From Oscillospiraceae bacterium (lineage in GTDB: Bacteria > Bacillota > Clostridia > Saccharofermentanales > Saccharofermentanaceae), in the NCBI GenBank assembly GCA_902776845.1, contig CACYRM010000024.1, positions 1 through 39,638 of the forward strand: a stretch of 39,638 bases of DNA, given 5' to 3'. A model generated the notes under the pieces. It had not been told where the DNA came from. It ran no database searches and saw only the letters and a program-made list of their open reading frames with translations. Both the position numbers and the translations under genes were made by a program. Within the stretch, counting starts at the first letter, position 1. Every line of letters starts with the position of its first letter. Below are positions 32,370-39,638 of the stretch, piece after piece.

Positions 32370-33433
32370 AATGTGTTCTGAACTCTTTTTATGATCTCTT
32401 CGGCAACATCATTTATGTCAGCATCCCTGACAGTAAATCCTGCTGCTCTCATATGTCCGCCGCCGCCGAAGCCCTCAGCGAATCTGCAGCAGTCAAAGTA
32501 TTCCTGTGATCTGACATTTCCCCTGATCTCACCGTTCTGAAGCTGTCTTAAGACGATAGCGAGTTCAACTCCGTCTATATCGCGCATTGCGGATACGACA
32601 TCATCGACACCGTCAGGTCCGGCACCGTAAAACTCAAACTGTTCATATGGAACAACGGTAAGCGCAAACCTGTCATCACAAAAGAACCTGACTTCTGATC
32701 TGGCCTTTGCGGACAGGCGGAATTTCTGCTTTGTTTTGCGGTCGAAAAGATTGTAACAGACATCCGAAATGTCACCGCCGAGGTCGATAAGAGCGCCTGC
32801 TGTCTCAAGTGTCTCCGGACGGGTATTCTTGAAAGTAAATCTTCCCGTATCAGTTACAATACCCGCAAGGACCGCTCTGGCGGCATTGGGGGTGAGGATA
32901 TCATTAAGGGCTTTTCCGGTAAATTCAGCCACCTTCTCGGCGACATAGAAAACCATCTCGCATGCCGAAGACGCATCCGGATCGATCCACATGTTATCTG
33001 ATCTTGAAGTTACTGATGCGTGATGGTCTATAACGATCTTCGTTTCCACGGAATCAAAGATCTCTCCGCTTAAACCCATTCTGGAGCTTTCCGAAATATC
33101 CGTGGCGATAACCGCGCTGACTTTCTTGCCGCCGATGGTTCTGTTTGCCCTGAATTCTTTCGCAGCATCGGAATCACCGTCAGGACGGAAGAGCATGTCG
33201 TTGATGCCGAGGAAAGACATATTCTCAGGTAATTCTTCGGGAATAGCTGTATAAGCATCTACTCCCAAAGCCCTGATAATACTTACGATACCTGAGGACG
33301 AACCGACACAGTCTCCGTCAACGCTCCTGTGGAGGAAAACGAGAATGAGTCCGTTATCCGCCTTCGCCTTCTCTATAACGCTTAAGATGTTTTTCGCGCT
33401 TCTGGCGCTTCCTTCTTTATAGCGTTCTCTCAT
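32366..33433 (-). CDS. DHH-family nanoRNase/bisphosphate phosphatase NrnA-like
   Basis: This 355-residue DHH phosphoesterase shows metal-binding motifs LHRSVDGDCVGSSSG (in place of the more usual PDGDA), ATDISESSRMG and VIDHHASV. The C-terminal DHHA1 domain ends with FGGGGHMRAAG. Homologues degrade short oligonucleotides or pAp, and some cleave cyclic dinucleotide products. The position rbfA-nrnA-truB is standard in Firmicutes. It lies 31 nt after rbfA. Confidence 0.9.
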   Translation of the reverse strand: MRERYKEGSARSAKNILSVIEKAKADNGLILVFLHRSVDGDCVGSSSGIVSIIRALGVDAYTAIPEELPENMSFLGINDMLFRPDGDSDAAKEFRANRTIGGKKVSAVIATDISESSRMGLSGEIFDSVETKIVIDHHASVTSRSDNMWIDPDASSACEMVFYVAEKVAEFTGKALNDILTPNAARAVLAGIVTDTGRFTFKNTRPETLETAGALIDLGGDISDVCYNLFDRKTKQKFRLSAKARSEVRFFCDDRFALTVVPYEQFEFYGAGPDGVDDVVSAMRDIDGVELAIVLRQLQNGEIRGNVRSQEYFDCCRFAEGFGGGGHMRAAGFTVRDADINDVAEEIIKRVQNTL

Positions 33434-33464
33434 TAACTGCTCCGTTCTGATCAGTTGTCAGGAC

Positions 33465-33875
33465 TTAAATATCCTGATCTTCTTCCTTCTTGCCTTCACG
33501 TTCTTCTCTCGCAAGTCTCCTTGCCTCATCTTCCCTGATCGTCTTCTCGATCAAAGACTCCATCCTGAGGGCTTCGTTGAGCGTGTTATCCAATTTGAAG
33601 CTCAGCTCAGGAGCGATTCTCAGATTGATCTGCTGGACAGTCTCATAGCGGATAAAACCCTTCGCATGCTCAATAGCCTGCATGGCTTCCTTCTGTGTGT
33701 TCTCATCACCGTAAACGGAGATGAAAACAGTCGCATGAGATAAGTCACGGCTCATCTTTACGGATGTAACCGATGTCATTATCGGAACCCTGGGATCTTT
33801 CAGCTTTGTCGAGATGATCGTCGAGATGATCTTCTGTATCTCATCTCCGACGATCTCAGGTCTTCTGTTTTTCAT
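33465..33875 (-). CDS. rbfA: Ribosome-binding factor A RbfA
   Basis: This 136-residue KH-like protein helps mature the 30S subunit. It shows the family pattern VGDEIQKIISTIIS, LKDPRV, VTSVKMSRDLSHATVFISVYG and IRYETVQQINLRIAPELSFKLDN (only partly quoted motifs). The C-terminus is a charged tail. It starts 1 nt after the infB stop. Confidence 0.94.
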   Translation of the reverse strand: MKNRRPEIVGDEIQKIISTIISTKLKDPRVPIMTSVTSVKMSRDLSHATVFISVYGDENTQKEAMQAIEHAKGFIRYETVQQINLRIAPELSFKLDNTLNEALRMESLIEKTIREDEARRLAREEREGKKEEDQDI

Positions 33876-33876
33876 A

Positions 33877-36723
33877 TCAGTCCCTCTTAACTTCGACGTT
33901 TCCGAACGCTTCGATAACGTCTCCGATCTTTATGTCGTTATATCTCTCGACAGTAAGACCGCACTCATGTCCGGATACAACTTCCCTGACGGAATCCTTC
34001 TCGTGCTGAAGTGAACCAAGGGCACCCGTATAAACAACAACATCATCTCTGATGACTCTTACATTGGAAGATCTCTGGATCTTACCGTCGGTAACATAGC
34101 AGCCGCCGATAGTACCGATACCGCTGACCTTGAAGAGCTGTCTGACTTCCGCATGACCCCAGATGACTTCTTCGATCTTGGGTGCAAGCATACCCTTCAT
34201 AGCGTTCTCGACATCTTCGATAGCGTTATAGATGACGCTGTAAAGTCTGATGTCAACGCCGGTCTCCTTCGCCTTATCGATGATCATCTGTGAAGGTCTT
34301 ACGTTGAAGCCGATGATGATCGCGTTGGAAACGTCAGCGAGTACGATATCTGATTCGTTGATCGCACCGACCGCACCGTGGATAACGTTGATCTTAACTT
34401 CCTCATTTGTAAGCTTCTCAAGAGACTGCTGAACGGCTTCGACAGAACCCTGAACATCAGCCTTGATGATGATATTAAGATCCTTAACATCACCTGCCGC
34501 CATCTGCGCAGCGAGTGTATCAAGGCTCATCTTGGATGATCTGTGGAGCTGCTCTTCCCTCTGCTTGATCTTACGCTTTTCGACAAGCTGTCTTGCTGTC
34601 TTATCGTCATCAACCGCGAAAAGGATCTCGCCTGCCTGCGGAACCTCAGGAAGACCTAAGATCTCAACAGGGATAGAAGGACCTGCCTTCTTGATAGGCA
34701 TACCCTTATCGTCATACATAGCTCTTACGTTACCAAGGATAGGGCCGCATACGACAGTATCGCCCTGTCTCAGAGTACCGCGCTGGATGAGAACTGACGC
34801 AACGGCACCTCTGTTCTTATCAAGCTTAGCCTCGATTACCGCGCCCTTTGCCTGACCCTTGGGATCTGCCTTGAGCTCCATAATGTCTGCAGTGAGAAGT
34901 ACGTTCTCAAGAAGGTCATCAATACCTGTTCCCTGCTTTGCGGAAATAGGCACCATGATCGTCTGACCGCCCCACTCTTCGCAGATAAGTCCGTAGTTTG
35001 TAAGCTCCTGCTTAACTCTGTCAGGATTTGCGCCCGGCTTATCGATCTTGTTGATTGCAACGATGATCTCAGTATTTGCAGCCTTTGCGTGGTTGATAGC
35101 TTCGATCGTCTGGGGCATTACACCGTCGTCTGCAGCAACTACGAGGATAGCAATATCCGTGAACTGCGCACCTCTTGCTCTCATCGTGGTAAACGCTTCG
35201 TGACCGGGGGTGTCGAGGAATGTGATCTGACGGCCCTTGAGTCTTACCGTGTAAGCACCGATCTTCTGTGTGATACCGCCGGCCTCGCCTTCGGTAACAT
35301 TGGAAGACCTGATCTTATCGAGGAGTGATGTCTTACCGTGGTCAACGTGACCCATAACAACAACTACCGGAGGTCTTGTCTCGAGGTTCTCAGGATTATC
35401 CTCATCGTTGAAAAGAATATCTTCCTCTGTCTTCTCTTCAAGAAGCTCAGCGTTGATACCGAAACTGTCAGCAACGAGGCATGCCGTATCGAAATCGAGT
35501 TCCTGGTTGATGGTAGCCATAACACCAAGCTTCATCAGAGCCATGATGATATCAGAGCTCTTCTTGCCGATACCTTCGGCAAATTCCTTGACCGTAATGA
35601 ATGCGGGGATCTTGATCTCTGTGATCACCTGCTCGACAACAGCCTGCTGTGCTTCCTGCTTCTTCTTTTTCTTTTTGAATGAGAAATCATCATAATCACC
35701 GTCACTGTTAACGCGTCCCGTAAACTGTGAGGTGCGTGACTGCTTTCTCTTATCTATGTTGGCATTCTTCTCGCCGTCTCTTCTGTCGGCATTGTTATGC
35801 TTCTTATCGAAAGCGCTCTTTTCGGCATAGGAGGATCTGCTCTTCTTTGCATCTTCGATCGGGGATTCCGTTCTCGGCTTGGGAGCTCTCTTGAACTGGG
35901 GACGTGTATTATCATCATCCTTATCCTTATCGAAGCTGCCTCCCTGCTTCTGGAAGCCGCCTCTGTTCTGATATCCGCCGGGGCCGCCGCTCTTTACAGG
36001 GCTCTTCTTATCACGTCCTGCATATGTGATAACCGTGGAACTTCTGATCGTCTCGCCTCTTGCGGGAACGTCAGGAAGTGAGATAACGGCAGATGAAAGC
36101 CTCGGCTTGGCAGCAGGCTTAACCTCAGGCTTCTTTTCCTCTGCTGCGGGTTCAGCCTTGGCTTCCGGCTTCTCCTCAGGTTTTTCCTCTTTCTTATTCT
36201 CTTCCCTGACTTCGGGCTCCTTTACTTCAGGCACCTTAGTCTCGGGTTCTTCCTTCTTCTCGTCTTTAGGCTCTTCCTTGACTGTTTTTGCCGGAGCTGC
36301 CTTTTTAGCAGGTTTCTTCTCCTCCGAAACGGGCTTCTCAGCCTTTGCCTCGGATTCTTTTTTCTCTGTTTTATCAGCAGTCTTCTTTGCTGCGGGCTTC
36401 TTGGCTGCAGTCTCTGCCTTTTCAGAAGCTTTCTTTGCAGGTTTCTTCTCTTCAGCAGGCTTCTCATCAACCGCTTTTTCTTCGGTCTTCTCTTCAGCTG
36501 TCACCTTTTTTACTGCCGCTTTTTTAGCAGGCTTAACTTCCGCTTCCTGTATAGGAGCGGGTTCGGTTACAGCAGGTTCAACCTTTGCTTCAACTGCGGC
36601 TGCAGGAGCTTCAGGTGCATCTTCCGTCTTTTTCTTATGTACGCGTCCGAGCCTCATCTTCTTGCTGCCGGATACGCCGCCGACAGTCAGACCGCTCTTC
36701 TTGTTCTCATTATCTTCACTCAT
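33877..36723 (-). CDS. infB: Translation initiation factor IF-2
   Basis: This protein of about 948 residues delivers initiator tRNA to the 30S subunit. Residues 1 to about 355 are a low-complexity Lys/Glu/Ala/Pro-rich region with a Gly/Arg/Asp-rich end. An IF2_N segment ([19 protein letters not shown]) follows, then the G domain with GHVDHGKT (about 458-465), [11 protein letters not shown] and NKIDKPG, and domains II-IV. I prefer the ATG at 36721-36723, which overlaps the ylxQ stop as TGATG and has GGAGG 10 nt upstream. A TTG one codon earlier is also possible. Confidence 0.96.
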   Translation of the reverse strand: MSEDNENKKSGLTVGGVSGSKKMRLGRVHKKKTEDAPEAPAAAVEAKVEPAVTEPAPIQEAEVKPAKKAAVKKVTAEEKTEEKAVDEKPAEEKKPAKKASEKAETAAKKPAAKKTADKTEKKESEAKAEKPVSEEKKPAKKAAPAKTVKEEPKDEKKEEPETKVPEVKEPEVREENKKEEKPEEKPEAKAEPAAEEKKPEVKPAAKPRLSSAVISLPDVPARGETIRSSTVITYAGRDKKSPVKSGGPGGYQNRGGFQKQGGSFDKDKDDDNTRPQFKRAPKPRTESPIEDAKKSRSSYAEKSAFDKKHNNADRRDGEKNANIDKRKQSRTSQFTGRVNSDGDYDDFSFKKKKKKQEAQQAVVEQVITEIKIPAFITVKEFAEGIGKKSSDIIMALMKLGVMATINQELDFDTACLVADSFGINAELLEEKTEEDILFNDEDNPENLETRPPVVVVMGHVDHGKTSLLDKIRSSNVTEGEAGGITQKIGAYTVRLKGRQITFLDTPGHEAFTTMRARGAQFTDIAILVVAADDGVMPQTIEAINHAKAANTEIIVAINKIDKPGANPDRVKQELTNYGLICEEWGGQTIMVPISAKQGTGIDDLLENVLLTADIMELKADPKGQAKGAVIEAKLDKNRGAVASVLIQRGTLRQGDTVVCGPILGNVRAMYDDKGMPIKKAGPSIPVEILGLPEVPQAGEILFAVDDDKTARQLVEKRKIKQREEQLHRSSKMSLDTLAAQMAAGDVKDLNIIIKADVQGSVEAVQQSLEKLTNEEVKINVIHGAVGAINESDIVLADVSNAIIIGFNVRPSQMIIDKAKETGVDIRLYSVIYNAIEDVENAMKGMLAPKIEEVIWGHAEVRQLFKVSGIGTIGGCYVTDGKIQRSSNVRVIRDDVVVYTGALGSLQHEKDSVREVVSGHECGLTVERYNDIKIGDVIEAFGNVEVKRD

Positions 36724-37055
36724 CAAGTATCGTCCTCCCCGTTGATATTCTCGAGTATGGCGGAAATCCCTTCCGCAAAGCTTTTGTCCGTAATAGCCGC
36801 AACTGTTCTGTTTGGCTTGCCTAATGCATCTCCTAATTCATCTGATGCCCCAAACCTGTAGCAGATAATCTCTTTGTCACCTGTAAGGTTTTTCAATACC
36901 TTTTCGAGAGAGTTCCTGGAGATGTCACGGGTGATTATCAGAAGCTTCACATTGCCTGAACGTATCGCTCCGGCCACGGCATCACTTCCCGATACCACCT
37001 TTCCCGCTCGGGCTGCAAGCCCGATCATTCCGAATGCTCTTTCTTTGTCTGTCAT
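36723..37055 (-). CDS. ylxQ: YlxQ, L7Ae/L30e-family RNA-binding protein
   Basis: This 110-residue protein has the compact L7Ae fold pattern: [34 protein letters not shown] and GRTVAAI-like sequence ([10 protein letters not shown]). Members encoded next to infB are predicted kink-turn or rRNA binders of unclear role. Both ends overlap their neighbours by one base (TGATG with ylxR and with infB). Confidence 0.9.
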   Translation of the reverse strand: MTDKERAFGMIGLAARAGKVVSGSDAVAGAIRSGNVKLLIITRDISRNSLEKVLKNLTGDKEIICYRFGASDELGDALGKPNRTVAAITDKSFAEGISAILENINGEDDT

Positions 37056-37330
37056 CAGCTTGTCTTTATGCTCCCCAAAAGCGAACCAGCAAGTTCTTTG
37101 ATCTCTTCATCTGTCAAAGGCTTCTTTAATCCTTTGGAAAGCTTTGCTGCCTTCTTAAGCTCAGTCGTTATGCATTTCTCGTCAGGGCAAAGATATGCTC
37201 CTCTTCCGGAAAGCTTTCCGGAAGGATCATAAACAACGTCCCCCTCGGGTGTCACTACAATACGGAGGAGATCTTTCTTATCCCTTACCGTCCTGCATGA
37301 TACACAACTTCTTTGCGGCTTTTTCTTCAT
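37055..37330 (-). CDS. ylxR: YlxR (DUF448) RNA-binding protein
   Basis: This 91-residue basic protein has the family motifs SCVSCRTVRDKKDLLRIV and GRGAYLCPDEKCI, which include the conserved Cys and Arg residues of DUF448. In Firmicutes the gene sits between nusA and ylxQ, as here. It is thought to bind RNA or act in nucleoid and transcription control. No strong ribosome site is visible. Confidence 0.93.
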   Translation of the reverse strand: MKKKPQRSCVSCRTVRDKKDLLRIVVTPEGDVVYDPSGKLSGRGAYLCPDEKCITTELKKAAKLSKGLKKPLTDEEIKELAGSLLGSIKTS

Positions 37331-37353
37331 ATCTTCAAACGCTCTGCTAAAGA

Positions 37354-38526
37354 TTATTCCTCTTTGCCGGATTCATCATCAACGACAGTAAAGTCATCGA
37401 TAAGTGCCTTTGATGCCTCAACGCTCTCATCAGACTCCTTCTTGATATCGATCTTGAAGCCTGTAAGTCTTGCTGCGAGACGGACATTCTGACCGCTCTT
37501 GCCGATAGCAAGTGAGAACTGCTGGTCAGGTACGATAACCTTTGCATATCTCTCTACTTCACCGTTCTCGTTTGTCGTGATCTCGGTATCAACTCTTGAT
37601 ACCTTGGCAGGCTGGAGCGCCTCACTGATAAAGAGTGCGGGGTCTTCCTTCCAGTCAACGATGTCGATCTTCTCCTCAGCAAGCTCGTTCATGATCTGCT
37701 GGACTCTCTGGCCTCTCTGACCGACGCATGAACCCTTCGCATCGATATCCGGATCCTTGGAGTAAACAGCAACCTTTGTTCTTGAACCTGCTTCTCTTGC
37801 CACGGATCTGATGATTACGTCTCCTGCTTTGATCTCAGGAACTTCAAGCTCGAAAAGCTTTGTTACCAGTCTTGCATCTGTTCTTGAGAGAACAACTGAA
37901 GGCCTTCCGTTAGCTTCCTCAACGCCCATTACGAGGAACTTCATGATCCTGTCCTGATCATAATGTTCATTTCTGTTATTTCTGATCTGACCGTCGTGCT
38001 TAACAATAGCCTCCGCACGGCCGATATTTACATAAACATTTCTTGCGTCCTTACGAACGATGGTGCCTGAAGTGATCTCGCCGATCTTGCCCGAGAATTC
38101 CTTCTCGATCTTCAATGACTCGGCATCCCTGAGCTTCTGGTTGATAGCATTCTTGGCTGCGCTTGCGGCAAGACGTCCCAGATCCTCAACATCGATACCG
38201 ATCTCGATCTCGTCTCCGACTTCAACATCCTCATAGCCCAATTCCTTAGCTGCTTCTATAGAGATCTCGTTGGCATCGTCAACGACATCGTCAACTACTT
38301 CGGCAAGCTTATAAACATAGATCTCGCCTGTCTCTCTGTCGATCTCGGCGCTTACGGACTTGATATCCTGCTTGTTGCCGCCGAACTCACGTCTGTATGC
38401 TGCAACAAGACCGCTCTCGATCGCCTGGAACACTTCCTCCTCATCGATGTCTCTCTCATCTGCAAGGAGCTTAACGAGACTTACTATAGTATCCTTAGGT
38501 TCCTCTTCATTCTTCTTTCTGGGCAT
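37354..38526 (-). CDS. nusA: Transcription termination/antitermination protein NusA
   Basis: This 390-residue protein has the N-terminal RNA polymerase-binding domain (about 1-125), an S1 domain (about 135-200, EITSGTIVRKDARNVYVNIG) and two KH domains (DAKGSCVGQRGQRVQQIM and SLAIGKSGQNVRLAARLTG). It ends in a short acidic tail and lacks the extra C-terminal repeats of E. coli NusA. An AGGAGG site precedes the ATG. NusA stimulates pausing and hairpin-dependent termination, so it may act on the terminator in its own operon leader. Confidence 0.96.
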   Translation of the reverse strand: MPRKKNEEEPKDTIVSLVKLLADERDIDEEEVFQAIESGLVAAYRREFGGNKQDIKSVSAEIDRETGEIYVYKLAEVVDDVVDDANEISIEAAKELGYEDVEVGDEIEIGIDVEDLGRLAASAAKNAINQKLRDAESLKIEKEFSGKIGEITSGTIVRKDARNVYVNIGRAEAIVKHDGQIRNNRNEHYDQDRIMKFLVMGVEEANGRPSVVLSRTDARLVTKLFELEVPEIKAGDVIIRSVAREAGSRTKVAVYSKDPDIDAKGSCVGQRGQRVQQIMNELAEEKIDIVDWKEDPALFISEALQPAKVSRVDTEITTNENGEVERYAKVIVPDQQFSLAIGKSGQNVRLAARLTGFKIDIKKESDESVEASKALIDDFTVVDDESGKEE

Positions 38527-38545
38527 TTTTATATTTCCTCCTGAC

Positions 38546-39010
38546 TTAAAAATCTATGTGACGTACGGCTTTTGCTATTTCATCAAGACCTAAAGTGATC
38601 TCATCGCCGTTATCAAATACAAATGTTGCCTTGCTGTCTTCCGCGCCCTTTATCTCAGCGGTAAAACTTTTCTTTCCTTCCATAGGCTTATAAAGCGACA
38701 CATCGGCTTTCTCGCCTGCGTACCTGTTGTAATCCTTCTCCGTCTCCAACGGTCTTGTAAGTCCGGGAGAAGAGACCTCAAAGAAATCCGGATCTATCGA
38801 GGACTGCGCATCGAAGACCGGATCTATGGCCCTGCTTACGGTCTCACAGTCATCGATTCCTATACCGCCGCGCTTATCAATGTAAAGCGTTAAGACCATG
38901 CCACGTGATTCCTTGACATAAGAACAGTCAACAAGATCAAAACCCAGTTCTGATACCAGGGGTTCCGCCAAATCAAATGCTTCCTGCGCGATCTTTGATC
39001 TTTTAGCCAA
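38546..39010 (-). CDS. rimP: Ribosome maturation factor RimP
   Basis: This 154-residue protein assists 30S assembly. It shows the RimP pattern EPLVSELGFDLVDCSYVKES, VLTLYIDKRGGIGIDDCE, SRAIDPVFD and EVSSPGLTRPL. The start is a TTG at 39008-39010, supported by GGAG 6 nt upstream, and no ATG is suitably placed. It is the first gene of the operon that continues to ribF. Confidence 0.95.
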   Translation of the reverse strand: MAKRSKIAQEAFDLAEPLVSELGFDLVDCSYVKESRGMVLTLYIDKRGGIGIDDCETVSRAIDPVFDAQSSIDPDFFEVSSPGLTRPLETEKDYNRYAGEKADVSLYKPMEGKKSFTAEIKGAEDSKATFVFDNGDEITLGLDEIAKAVRHIDF

Positions 39011-39028
39011 AACAATCTCCTTTTACAA

Positions 39029-39059
39029 CAAAAAACGGACGCGCAAAACGCTGTCCGTT
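39029..39059 (-). terminator. Leader terminator (attenuator) before rimP-nusA
   Basis: On the minus strand AACGGAC (39053-39059) pairs with GTCCGTT (39034-39040). The helix extends by GCG/CGC after one unpaired base, with a 5-nt loop, and runs into a T6 tract. It lies between the promoter and the rimP start, inside the short leader, so it should stop a fraction of transcripts before the operon. The plus-strand side lacks a T run. Confidence 0.8.
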
Positions 39060-39086
39060 CGTAAAAACCCTTTTATGAACTGGCTA

Positions 39087-39115
39087 ATTTTATCACATCG
39101 GGACAGATTGTGCAA
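39087..39115 (-). promoter_or_regulatory. Promoter of the rimP-nusA-infB-ribF operon
   Basis: The minus strand has TTGCAC (39110-39115), a 17-nt spacer and TAAAAT (39087-39092) with an extended -10 TG. The predicted start near 39080 gives a leader of about 70 nt that contains the attenuator. Confidence 0.8.
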
Positions 39116-39150
39116 ACCGAAAAATGTTCCTGTTTTTTTACATTTAAATA

Positions 39151-39179
39151 TTCATTTTAGGTGCTACTTATACTAAAAT
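39151..39179 (+). promoter_or_regulatory. Candidate promoter of the P-loop gene
   Basis: TTCATT (39151-39156) and TAAAAT (39174-39179) are 17 nt apart on the plus strand. The -10 box is good and the -35 box weak. It is divergent from the rimP promoter, with about 35 nt between the two -35 boxes. Confidence 0.45.
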
Positions 39180-39229
39180 ATCTGTATCCAAATATCCAAT
39201 GGAAATATGATCCCCAAAGGAGACATTCT

Positions 39230-39637
39230 ATGATTAAAGTTATTGCAGGACCTAAAGGTACGGGTAAAACAGCTAAGCTCGTTGATGACATCAACGCAGT
39301 TGCAGCTACAGACAGCAACGTCGTATGCCTTGAGAGAGGTAACAGATTAGACCAGCTTCTTAAGCCCACAGTACGTCTTGTAAATATGAAAGAATACCCC
39401 ATCGAAGGTTTTGACCAGGTTCTCGCATTCATTTGCGGCATCTGCTCCAAAGATTACGACTTGACACATATCTATGTTGACGCAATCTGCAAAGTTGCCA
39501 ACAATTACGACCCTGAAGGCCTCGGCGATTTTCTTTTGAAGCTTGACGCATTCCTGAAGGACACACCCGTTGAAGCTACTATCCTTTACAGCGGCGACAT
39601 CAACAGCCTTCCCGAAGAAGCAAGAAAATTCGCATAA
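39230..39637 (+). CDS. Small P-loop NTPase-like protein of unknown function
   Basis: The ATG at 39230-39232 has AAAGGAG 7 nt upstream and gives 135 residues. An upstream in-frame ATG at 39161 is not supported. A Walker A motif GPKGTGKT begins at residue 7 (IAGPKGTGKTAKLVDD), and a Walker B-like strand THIYVDAI lies near residue 80. The rest (FDQVLAFICGICSKDYDLTH) resembles small clostridial proteins often mislabelled as PilT. No membrane segment or DNA-binding domain is seen. The gene is divergent from the rimP-nusA operon and complete in the window. Confidence 0.8.
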   Translation: MIKVIAGPKGTGKTAKLVDDINAVAATDSNVVCLERGNRLDQLLKPTVRLVNMKEYPIEGFDQVLAFICGICSKDYDLTHIYVDAICKVANNYDPEGLGDFLLKLDAFLKDTPVEATILYSGDINSLPEEARKFA

Positions 39638-39638
39638 T

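Noticed and set aside
36026-36745. Long plus-strand reading frame of Ser/Ala/Phe-rich sequence opposite infB
   Set aside because: It is the mirror of the Lys/Glu/Ala-rich N-terminal region of IF-2. Low-complexity codons on one strand create a long open frame on the other.
39161-39229. Earlier in-frame ATG for the P-loop gene
   Set aside because: It lacks a ribosome site and would precede or overlap the -10 region. The ATG at 39230 has AAAGGAG at proper spacing and starts right at the P-loop strand.

Overview
The window looks like a core-genome segment of an anaerobic Firmicute of class Clostridia. The evidence is the division and cell-wall (dcw) gene order, a PASTA-bearing class B penicillin-binding protein, a DivIB-type FtsQ, the rimP-nusA-ylxR-ylxQ-infB-rbfA order, a yybP-ykoY manganese riboswitch, strong GGAGG ribosome sites and a MurE with the DNPR diaminopimelate motif. 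I cannot name the genus from sequence alone. No transposase, integrase, phage gene or CRISPR array was seen.

Left part (1-7.6 kb). A partial amidohydrolase and a tRNA-Ser(CGA) with its own promoter and terminator come first. Next is a manganese-riboswitch-controlled pair, mntP and a DJ-1/PfpI gene. On the plus strand an XRE-cupin regulator precedes an AMP-forming acyl-CoA synthetase. Convergent to these is a three-gene unit: an SMC/ABC-like AAA ATPase, a TOPRIM-like (DUF4276-type) protein and the haem chaperone gene hemW, the last two joined by a TGATG overlap.

Middle part (7.6-28.1 kb, all minus strand). Transcription runs right to left. A promoter at 28066-28094 starts mraZ-rsmH-ftsL-pbp2-murE-murF-ftsW-murG-ftsQ. 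A second promoter at 16267-16295 starts ftsZ-nrdR-response regulator-histidine kinase-nth-recG-rsmD-coaD-coiled-coil gene, which ends at an intrinsic terminator at 7624-7654. The genes mraY, murD and ftsA, often found in such clusters, are absent here. ftsZ lacks its first conserved block, and the well-formed start upstream is out of frame with the rest.

Right part (28.2-39.6 kb). rodA and lgt overlap. Before them comes the ribosome-maturation operon rimP-nusA-ylxR-ylxQ-infB-rbfA-nrnA-truB-ribF, with an intrinsic terminator in its short leader (attenuator). Divergent from it is a small P-loop protein of unknown function. Together the region couples translation and ribosome maturation, envelope growth, division and DNA repair in long minus-strand operons, many with 1-8 nt overlaps. 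The least explained items are the ATPase/TOPRIM/hemW unit, the broken ftsZ 5' end and the P-loop gene.
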